From: Ectocarpus siliculosus
Lineage: Eukaryota > Sar > Phaeophyceae > Ectocarpales > Ectocarpaceae
DNA: 64,000 nucleotides
Direction of reading: 5' to 3'
Assembly (NCBI GenBank): GCA_000310025.1
Contig: FN649755.1
Span: forward strand, 473,792 to 537,791
A program made the translations under genes and the position numbers. Shown here piece by piece: positions 24,097-35,200 of this stretch; position 1 is the stretch's first letter; each line of letters opens with the position of its first letter. Under the pieces are notes generated by a model. The model did not search any database, was not told the origin of the DNA, and was given only the letters and a program-made list of their open reading frames with translations.

Positions 24097-24699
24097 TTTT
24101 CTTTCCATTGGCACGAAGCGGGCATCGCACCTCTGGTTTGTCGTGTGCCCAGTGAGCAGCGCTGTTGGAAGAAGCGGCACCCAGATTGGGCACTCCCCCC
24201 AAACGCAAAAGCACGTCCTTTAACAACGAGCCCTGATCGCTCAACTCATGCGGTTGTGGTCAAAGGACCCCCCCAAGGTTCAACGTAGCCCCCCCCGTGC
24301 TCGGCACCAGCGCGGTGTAGCACGGCGAAGCATAGGCCGCGATGGTCGCGTCCACGAACGTGGCCGTCTAGCGGTCAGGTTGAGGAGTGGAGGTAAAAGC
24401 GGGCCTACCAGTGAGCGCGCAGTCGCTGTGGGGCCGAGAGAGCCACCGCGAAGCAGTCGCCGAAGCCGCCGCGGCGGAACGCCGCGTGTTGCGAGGCGGC
24501 CTGTTACTCTCTCAAGTATTTCCTGTCTCCTCGATAGCTCCGGCGTATTTCGGGAGAGAGAAAGGGGACTGAACAAGGTAGAAGAGTCATTTTCCAACAT
24601 GCTTCATGGGATATCTGACTCTTCCCGATTTCGTTCCGAAATCCGGATTCGTCTCAAATCCGAGATTCCCTCCGCAGCCAAAAACTCCCTCTCTGTGCT

Positions 24700-25186
24700 T
24701 TCGGCAGAGCACAGCAGTCACAAGAAGAGCAGTTTAATAGAATCGTCGTCAATACACACACTACAGCAGATGTTTCCAACCAGAGATGATGGTGTCTTGA
24801 ATCGAGGAAGGCGAGCAAGTGAGGGCCGCAAGGGCCGGAGAGAGGGAACGGGCGTATTCCGATACGAACGAAATATGACAGTAGGCGTGTCGAACGGAAT
24901 TTTCTGTAGTCTAATTCTCCGCAACAAAGAGCCGGCAGGTTCAGCAGCAGGGGGCAGGGAAGCTGCACATCGTATCTAAGAGAGAGGGTGGCTTGAAAGG
25001 TGGCATCTAGGCATCGGTAAAGCCTCTGCTCACCTGCCGTCATTGGGAAAGAACCGCCCTGCTGCTAGTCTGTCCCTACGGTCGGATTGTTTCTGTTGAG
25101 GGGATTATTGTGCGGCAACACGCCGCCACATTCAAACGGGGCATCACGGCGTAGGCGGCGAGCTCTATCGGGTGATGAAGGGAAGA
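24700..25186 (+). promoter_or_regulatory. duplicated upstream region of the Zn2Cys6 gene
   Basis: This stretch aligns with 57,080-57,558 upstream of the broken second copy. Shared blocks include CACAGCAGTCACAAG, TATTCCGAT.CGAAC, GGTTCAGC.GCAG, GGTG.CATCTAGGCATCG and AACACGCCGCCACAT, plus AGCTCTATCGGGTGAT just before the start. Conservation of non-coding sequence up to the ATG fits promoter and 5' UTR. No TATA box or other named element is claimed. Confidence 0.5.
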
Positions 25187-28100
25187 ATGGAGCCCTCGCC
25201 AGTGACGCTCGGGATGCGAAGGAGCTGCTCTGAGTGTGGGCGAAAGAAACGAAAGTGCGATGGCCTCGTGCCTTGCAGGTGTGTGCCTTTTTCGCGGCAT
25301 GAGCCTGGGAAGCCGAAAGTTGGCTATCCGGCGGCGTTTTGGGTGTGGTCTTGACAGCAGGACTGCGGCTGATGTAGGTGTGCATCCATCGAGCAACCCG
25401 CTGTCCAGTCGGTTCATGACACGTAAGACCAAGAGGATGTAACACAGCAGTCCAACGGTTTCCTGTGCGCTGCTGCGCCCCCTCTACTTTTGGGAAACAT
25501 GTGTGGCGTCGCTCGGAGGTAGACGGTGCGTTGATTCAGGCAGCCGTTGCGTGTACGAGAAGAGGCGGTGTCATCTCCCTCAAGCACAACACCAGCAGCG
25601 CCAGCGTCGGCGGCTTGGTGATGATGGCGTGCCCCCGGGAGGAGCCACCAAGCAGTCGGCGCCCGCGGCAGCAGCCTCAGCATGTGAAATGTTGGCCCTC
25701 AAGAGGTATGTCGAGGTGGACCTGTAAAGAGCGTCTTGTTCATCACGCTGTACATGACGCAAGATACCATACCCCCTGTACCAATTTCGCACCGCCTTCG
25801 CGCGACTAGTAAGTTTATGAGGAAACTTGAAGCGGGGGTGTAGACCCTATTCCCTAACCCTAGCCCTAAACCAACTTCTCCGATTGTACAGCGTATGCTT
25901 TTTCCAACATGTTTACAGTAGAAAATGCGGAAGAACTCGTACGATGGCTACCGCAGCTTTCAACGCTCGATTGCTTCCACGACGAACAGGATGCCAGTAT
26001 GGAATGATACGTTTTCAAAAAGATCCCGACGCGACGTTTCGAACGCCGAGGTTTGTAGCGTCGCTATTCCTCCTGCTGTGGAGTAGTCGAGCTCTGAAGA
26101 TCGGTCCAGGAGGTGTGGTATCTTGTGTCACCACAGCAGTACGGTCGCTTATGGCACCCTCCAAAACAATTTTTTACGACCCTGTTGCTCTACAATCAAT
26201 GTCGTGCCAACACAAAAAAGACGGTTTCGGCAACATCTCGTCGAGGGCCCCCAATCGTGATGGAGCAATGGAGAATTGAAATCTGGTCTCCTAGTTTAGG
26301 GGGGGGTGCCATCTCTCCGCCTTTTGCCGGGTATTCGAAAGATCTCCCGGGGGACGGACTCGCGTCTTACGTGTTTGCCGCACTGACTGCAACGTAACTA
26401 CAAGACTGACCCCAGCATCTAACTTTGTCTCGGGAAGCACAGAGAAGAGCATGGAAATAACAGGAGAAGTGACCAGCAGCCGAGGTTGGGGGTTAGGTTT
26501 TGGCAGAGCACCAACCGAAGGGAACTTACAGCCGGCCTACCACGGGTGACGTAAGATATCGCACACCCTGGACCGGTTTTCGACGCTCAATTTCTGCACA
26601 CCAGAGAGAGTGGTAGTACCGAAAACGGCGGCGTTGAAACCATGTCCAAGAAAGGTTTCAAAAAACGTATGGTTCTGTTTCTGCGTCCTCTTGTCTAGGA
26701 GTATGCGAACTTCGAAGATCCGTGCACGAGGTGTCGTATGTTGTCACACTTTGCACGGTACAGCTTTCGTGGTCCCACTAAGCAGCCGCATAGTCTAGTA
26801 CGAAGGGCTTGGACCGTCTTTCCCCCCGTGTTGAGAGAATCCAGCGCTACGTATAGCCCTGTGCAACGCCTGAAGAGGACTTATAGGAGTGCCTCATGCA
26901 GATTTGAAAGTTTCCTCCAAGAGGTGTATCTACAACACCTTGGGTTGCGTAGGATACCACACCCCTTGGACCCAAATCTTCCACGACGTAAAGAATGCCA
27001 GCATCAAATTATGCTTTTTCGGAATAACTCTCGACGAGACAGCTCAAATGCCGCCGCCTCCGACACCGTCACTGCCTTCGTGCTGGGTAACCAACCGTTG
27101 AAACTCGGTCCGGGGGGGTGATACCCTATGAAAACAACGGTATGCGGAACACCGTACGAGTATGAAGGGGGCGCAACGTGAGGGTTGGACGGCAACGGGA
27201 CAGCGAAACCCCAAACCCCGATACGTCTCTCGCATTTTCACCGAACCAACAGCATTGATGAGACCTCAACACGCCCACATGGTACATGCCAGAGCAGCGG
27301 AGGGCTTGTGGCTGCGATGTCTTGAATTGTTTTACTACTGGTGGATGGCGTTCGCGGAATATATAGTCGCCGCATGCACTTTCTCTCCACCTGTTGTTGT
27401 TAACGTTGGCCTACTGTCACAATAGCAAATATCAAATAGCAAGTCTAACCTTTAATGTGGAAGGGGCGAGCTTCCTTGGTGACAAGCCAACCTAAGCAAC
27501 GGGATACAACATATTTTATAGACGCGAGCTGGTCGCCCTGAAAACTGTCTAGGGTTGCCGTTGGCAATTCGCATTCGTGAGAGATGTGTTTCTTCCTTAT
27601 AGCTGGTAACCCCGAACACTTCCAGCATAGTGGTGGGCAGCTCGCATCCCTGCGAGATGTATTTCCTCCACATTTCGGAACAGCGATTGCAACCAAGACG
27701 GTGCCAGTATTTCTCTAAGACTTCTCCTCGAGTCCGCCGTTTGGGTGTGGCTAAAAGGTTCGCCTCTGCATGTAGGATTGTTGGTAAAGTAGAGTGTGTG
27801 GTTGCACTCATTCAAGAACCACCATTGGCGGAGCTTTTCTATGTCTCTATTATAGTACATGAGAAGAGTTATCAGGGTGGGCAGGGCGTTGCCATCCCCA
27901 ACAGGTGCCAACGACCCTTTGCAATGTCTTTATTGCTCGTGGCTGGAGTACAAACGTGTTAACTTGTTGTTTTCTTCTTGACAGAAGTCGTTCTGAGCCC
28001 GGTCCAGTACCCGTCTTCCCTGCTCTTCAATGTGCATTACAGATTTCCTGGCGGAAAGAGAGGGCACTTTTCCGTGTTCACAAGCTACAACCCAATCAAG

Positions 28101-31100
28101 TTGCCACCGAATAAAAATTCAGAGACATGTGCAGTATGTTTATGTTGTTTCCCTCGTTTGCCCCGCTTCTTGCTCGTAGATATCTGAAGGATCGTACGAG
28201 AGATGGGACGAGGTATTTTGTTTTAAATAGGCGTCGGCCAAGTTCTTAACATATGTGCGTTGTTCATCGAGTTAGGGCAAGGTCCAAGCCCAGCCTTATG
28301 TGGACCATTAGATTCCAGACTTTCTACTAATTGGTGGGGCTCTTTGTATCTGTATTCGACAACAAGCACAACACGATGTGTGGGTAGACCACAAACAGGC
28401 GAATGGCGCCATTGTTTTGAGTCTGGAATGGTGAGACAAGCACTTGGAGCGCGTAGAGCTAGTTTGGCCGGACTGGTGAAACTGGATGAGGACGGCGTGA
28501 TATTCCGCGCGGGGTGCGAGCTCCCGTTACCTTTTCGCCTAGTTGCATACAGCTAGTACCCGCACCCAGGAGCCTCTTTTGCGGGAGGGGCTGGGGTTCT
28601 TAGTCCCCTTAGGCTACGGGACGAATGGCCGCCATATAGGTCTAGGCGTAGTGGCTCGTACCCGAGCTCACAAATGGTGCTAGGTTTTTAATAGATACCG
28701 TAAACTACGGAGTTTTCCCCCCGAGGAGGGGATCGTTTTTTTTTCTGAAACCAACCCCCCCGGGGGGTAATTGACGTACCGGGGGGGATTAGTTTTTTTT
28801 TTTCCAACGCTACCCCGGGGGGAAGCCCCCCCCCGGGAGGTTGTGCAAAAAAATGATGGTCCACACACCACATAAACAAAGAGTGGCGAAACTGAGATGG
28901 ATAAGGTTTTTGTCGGGTCGCACGAGTGGTACCATAGCCTAAGCTCATGCACAAGAATTCGCAGTTTGTCAGCAGGAATAAGCTATTTTTATGGTTCGGT
29001 TCTTCCTTGAGTTGTCAGATCCAAAAATGAATACGATTATTTGTTCCCTGTGGGTGCAAGGTTTCGTCAGCATGCTGTTGTACGTTTCACCTGACTCCAG
29101 GGACGATGAATGCCAGAAATAGACAGGAGGAAAACAAGAGCATTTCACCCACAAAACAACTGCGAGGGCCAAGTGACAAACGGTACACCTAAATCTCGCT
29201 CGAAGTCAGATCTGCAAATGAATTTTCAGTCCCATATCATGCTTTTTGTGCTCCGCGATGCAACAAAATCGACTCAGAAAATAAGGGAAATACATCGCCC
29301 CCGGGAGTAACTCGTGGGAAACTGGTACCCCGGGGAGAAATTGACATACCCGGGGGGATCTTTTTGTTTTTGATCGAAATCGATCTACCCCGGAGCTAAA
29401 TCAACGAAACGATGCGTCCAGGCCGAAAAGGTAATGGGGAGGGGGGGAATCGGTACTAGGGAGGGGGAACTCCGTAGTTTACGGTAATGCCCTCCGACAC
29501 CCAAACTTTGAACTGCAAGTCCTTCTCTGTGGGCACTATTCTCCTTATACCGCGACAGGTGCAAGTTCAGGGCATCTCCAGCGACGGGCCTTGTGGGGAT
29601 GCGGGAGAACACCTTTCTCGGCGATTTTTTCGCCTGCGTTGGCTTCGTTCCACTCACCACCCAGAGGTACGCTAGTGAGGCACGACAGACACACCGTGTG
29701 ATATTGCCACCGTGTCGTTAAGCCAGAGCGGGAGTTTGGCTGCCGACGGTGTGTTAGCCCTTCCCCAGACTCGCTCCACGTAGGTTTCGTTTCCCATAAA
29801 TGTATATTTGTTGTTGACGCCACTGCCTGTCGAAGAACTGCTGTGCGCTCATGATTTTCACTGACATACACGACATACGACTGCTGTTGGCCGCTTACGC
29901 TGAAGACCACGTTTGCTAATCCCGCATGCACACGACGGCCATGGTTGTCAGCCATATCCGTGAGACGATGGTGAAGATGATGGTGTCCCCCACTCTCTCA
30001 CAGAAGCCAGTGTTTTGGCGCGACTGTGACGAAGACGATGTGCTGGCAAGAGAGGGCGATTTCAGGATGCCCTCGGCAGAGAATCAACTCGATGCGGGCT
30101 CGTCAACCTGCACGTTTTGGTGTGCGGTTGCTCTGGGGGCACTTGTGAAGGGGGGCCCCGTAACTTCGGTGAGTGGCACGCTAGGCAATAGTGACGGGTG
30201 CCCCTTGGCTTGCGATTTGACACGTGGTACGCAAGAGCAAGCCCGTGGGGCGGGAGGGGGTCGTGTTCGTTGCGTCATGGCCTAACGCCGTCGCGTGCTT
30301 TCGCTTGAACACGTTCACGCTTGAAATGTCGTTGGTCTTTCCAGTTCCGCTAATGACGCGATTGTCCCGCAATGCGTCGTGTGTCGTCGAAGGTGGCGAG
30401 ATATTCCGAGCTGGCCAGAGATGCCGTGGAAAGCTATTCGGGCCCTGTGACTACCGGAGTAGCAAAGTGAGTACGTGATGTGTTTCGAGGCAAAGACTAA
30501 TGCCGCCCGTTCGGGTAGCCCATTATCTTTGACGCGGACAGTAACACACCATGTGGATATGCCACCATATTTTTCCCGATGTCTTTCTACGTATTTCTGG
30601 TATTTTCGACGTTCGTGACCTATCGGCCTTCATCTGCCCGCCTTCCATGCACTTCCAGGGCCTGGGTAATTCTGGCCTTCCTCTACCTCTTTCATGGAGA
30701 CACGGTGAGATACCCTGACGGTTCCGCTTTTCGTACCCGACTCGTGCATGGTACCTAGTTGAATTGACAGATTTGAGTATATATGTCTGTCTTTGACATT
30801 TTGGCCTGCGCGCCTTCGACGACAGGCAAGAAGGCTGTTTCAGGCAAGCTACAGAAGTTGTGATCCCATGACGCGAGGTTTTTCTCTTCAACAAAAAGCG
30901 ACAAACCGTTTTCAGGCAATCTTTGTAAGAAAATTGTGATTCTTGGACGCACGCGAAGCCAATCCCATCCATGGCTTGTCCTTCCCGCTCAGGATATGTT
31001 TCAAGAGTACATGGCACGTTCAGAAGCATTCTTTAGTGCTTCCGGGGCTTACGGCTCCACCGAGGTGCTGCCCGTGGTGAGTGTCATACTTGTCATACTT

Positions 31101-32190
31101 GATTCTGGCTCAGTTCCCGTGATTTTGCCGTAGGTGACGAAATATGCCACACCCCATGGACCGATTTTCAAATCCAGATTAATCCACGATGAAGACGCTG
31201 CATAATGCATACGGTACATTTTCGAAACTGCCATTCTTTCTACTGTAGATAAACCGAGCTCTTTGTGTCGGTCCTGCGGGTTTGGTATCTGATGTCACGT
31301 ACGGTTGGTCCAGACATGCATAGAGCGGCTGCTGTTCTTGCTGTTAAAAGATACGTATTGACGATCAATTTTCGGGCAGTCTCAACGGCGTGCTCTTTGC
31401 GAGAGCAGTTGTACACCAAACTCGTGTCCACCCAACCTACAGGTAGATTGCCAACTGGCCATTTTCAATCGGTTAGCTTTTCAAACACCACGATGAGGTA
31501 GGGCTAGACATGGTTCGTCGTGGCTCTGGGTGCAGACGAGGATAAAATCAGCAAATGTTGTTGAAGCGGACAAGATTGAGATGACAACGGTCCAGTGCAT
31601 TTCTGGCAGTGAAGACTCTTGGGGTCGATATACTGAAAGAGGCACCGACACAACCCGCTGCACAACGGTTCCGAACCTTTGACACCCTTCGTACCCCAAA
31701 AGGACCCCGTCAATCGGTTGCGTACGGAATCCGGACCATGACAGTTTATGCCCCTCCATGGAGCCTGACGACAACCGTAAAATGAACCGACCCTTGTTTG
31801 GTGGCCAGGGATATGCCGAGGTTGTCAGTCACAGGATGACCGTCCGGATGTTTTCTGGGAATGCAAGCACGTCGGAAGTGGAGTCGTTTTGCCGCCAACC
31901 ACAGGATCCCCCCCAGGTTCGTGTGCGGGCGTTGTGTGTGTGTGTGTTTTTATTATTGGCATCGACCGCGCTAACCGGCTGACCAATGAAATGACGTCAG
32001 TCTCAGTGCGGTTGACAACATAGAACACCTCTAAATGCTATTTTCTGGGACCCCATGTGGGGGCGGCATGGGGGAGACTAACCTATTCTCCGGATCAAAG
32101 ACAGAAACGGTAGAAACAGAAGAAAAATGAGCAAGTCTACGAAGGCTGCTACCTTGCACTCGAGTTCGTTTTGGAGTGCTTCACCGTCAT

Positions 32191-32228
<38 letters not shown>

Positions 32229-35200
32229 TATATTCTTCATGTTACACGAAGAATCCATGCGTGTTTTGTTTTTGCCACGACTGTGGTAACCGACTGACCG
32301 GTGAAACAACATCAGTCTTACTACGGTTTAAGAACGCAAACACGCGTTCTAGTGATCGAGGTCCCCCGGAGAGGGATGGTGGAGGAGGTTAGTGGCGACA
32401 GGGTTCAGTCTCAACACGTATGGTGTGGAACCACAACGGATTTGGGCACATGTTTTTTTTTCCAGGTTCGCCTACTGTATTCGATACAAGTCATCAAACA
32501 ACAGGGATAATGCTTCCCTGTAGAAGAGATTGTTGCCGGGTGCTGTGTTCTGTGTGCGTGGGGGTGTTCTCGGGTATCCCGGGTGATGAAGTGCAAGTCG
32601 CGGCAAGTATGAACAGGGCGTCATAGCGAGGGGTGCGATAACGCCGGAGTGCACTTGCAGGGACCCAATCCGTGTTGTATCTAGAGATCGTGTTACCACT
32701 ACCTGCAACGGATTACGTATCGTGTCTGCTGCCACACGCGTATGGGGCGCCTTATGTAAAGTGGGTGTGATACCGCTTGCCGGGAGTACCGTACTGCGGC
32801 GCACATGCAGAGTGTGGTACTGAGCGGGGTGATACACACCAGCAACTACAGTAGCATTCCTGCCGGGCTACTTGCAAAGTCGTGTGGAAATTAGGTGGGG
32901 GGGGGGGGGTGTACTCATAGTCGTGCATGCCGTAGTCGTTAGACCATTGACCTCGCATCCCTACAAAGCCGGGACGGAGCACGCCGGGTTCTCACCGGAC
33001 CAGGCTCTCACATCACCAAGCGCGAAGCGCCGTGAGGTATTTGGCAAGTCGCATGAAGGGTGAGCTGCATCCTGCTAAGGGTGTTCGGCATCTTGTGCTT
33101 ACTTCCTTGCGTACGGATGACAGCTACGTATGACTTAATTTATTTCTGGTGCTTTCACTTCCAGAGACAGTTGTAAGCACTGTGTAACTGCCTCGAGGAT
33201 GCTTGACCAGTTTAACACAACATGGTGCGATCATCCCCCGTTGCGCGGAGTGAGGGTTCTCCACCCCGCACAACATGATCTACTCGACCACCATTATGGT
33301 TACCGCCAAAAAAAAAAAAACGAGGTAAAAAAAAAAAAACGGTAACCTGGTTGCCGAGTTCACGAAGTGAGTTGGCTTGTTTTACAACGTCGTTGCCAAG
33401 CGACGAAAACCCAAACCCCGATGGCAAACAAGGCCGAGGGGGGGAGTTAGGTGGGGGGGTGATAAAAGGTGGAAAGTGATTATCCCCCTGATCACTTTAA
33501 CCAGATTACCCCGGACATCAACAACAACAGCACCCTCAACGATGACAGTCTAGGGGTTGCCATGTAATGGCAATCCTTTTTCATGCATCACTACCGCCTG
33601 CCACGACCGAGACAAGGCCAGGAAGGTGCGCGGGAGAAATACACGTTGATTGATGGGTATTCTTCAAACGCATGGTACGTTACAGGCATGGGTAGGACAC
33701 CGGTCAGGATGGTCGAGCGTAGTCATCGGTTTATGACGAAAAGCCCGGCACTAAATGCATGCTGCCCTTCCATTCCCCCACTCTTGTCGCTGGCTGCCCA
33801 GTTGAAAGCAGCAGCATCCGAGACCGAGCTGTACGCGTTCATGATGCAGGCGTACCGGGAGTTCGAGCAAGCTGTCTACAGAACGGCGTACCTCGAGAGC
33901 TCTGACGCCGGCGGGCTACCGAGCGAAAACGAGGCCGGCATCCGCACGTGTAGCTCTCGAGTACGCGAAGCTTCGATGGCAGTCGTAGACACGATGGCTT
34001 CGAGGATCAGCAACCATTCGTGCGACTTCGAGCGGTTGGAAGATGTGGCCGATCGGTGAGAAGAATTTGTCAACTGTTCGGGTTCGAAAAGACGATCGGA
34101 CCGAAATGCCACGGTAGACCCCTCATAGTGAACACCTACCCGGGCATCAGTCAAGAAATATTTTGTTAAGAAACAGAGGCTCACATTTTCAAGAAAAGTT
34201 TGAATGAATCGATGCAGACACACACATCCGCGGTGGACTCTTACACTCAACTCTGTGAATATCGCTGTATAACGACCTGTGCTCCACAGTTTATTGTTTT
34301 TTGCGAAATTATTACTGAGCGTCGACAGTATTAGAAATTGATAACATTTCCCGGAAAAACAGCGAAGCACGTGTGATGCCTACGCGATTAATATAAAGTT
34401 GCTGTTCTGGCCACCGTCAAAAGGCATATGTACGTGTTGATTTTCCGTCGTACACCCAAAACATGCCGCATGCCACAACTCGTCGAGCACCGCCGGTTGC
34501 TCCTGTTGAACCATTCGCACTACTTCGCCATTTTTTTGTGTTTGCACGTGTTGCCGACCTCGACGGTGAGCAGACCCTTGATTCGCCAAGGGATCGGCGG
34601 CCTGATCATCAACGGGTGAGCTGGGAATATATATGCTGCCGGTGTTCCTCGCCTGTCGCCTGTTGTTGGGCCGACTATTCGAGCTTCGAAATGGCCCTGA
34701 TGTCAGCCTTTCGGCACGAAAACCTTGCTTTGGAGGTGTTTCGCAGGCATTAACCCCAGTGTTGTTCAAGTCAAATTTGTTTTTCTGGGTTGTTCATGGC
34801 CACCATTTGAGCGCCCTGGGTGAATGAACGGAAGCACAGATTTTACTTGACGCCGAACGACTCTCAACTTACTCTGTCCCGCGCACCAGGACCCTTGTGT
34901 TCGAGAAGGCGGCCAAGGGCGACTTTACCGGAGCCGTCGAGAGAATTGACCGCTGCGTTGAAGTCTTCGAGGGATTCCCAGGGGTCTGTCGATTCTTCAT
35001 GGGGTGAGTCGCACAGGGGTGTTGTGGCCCCGAACAAACGTTGGTAATCTCTTGCAAACAGCACGTGCCACATCTAAAGGCTACACAAGGTTCCTCACCG
35101 TCTCCTGTGTCCCCGGGGCTCCGCGATAGTGCTTTTTCTCTAGCCATATATATTATTTCCCACAGATTAACCTGCTAGAACACAAAAAATCCCGAGCGGT

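Noticed and set aside
24248-24979. 243-codon + strand frame upstream of the Zn2Cys6 gene
   Set aside because: Arg/Ser-rich, no motif, and it overlaps the duplicated upstream region that is not conserved as protein in the 57-kb copy.
26738-27121. 127-codon + strand frame in intron 2
   Set aside because: It overlaps MITE copies B and C, and the host gene joins exon 2 to exon 3 in phase without it.
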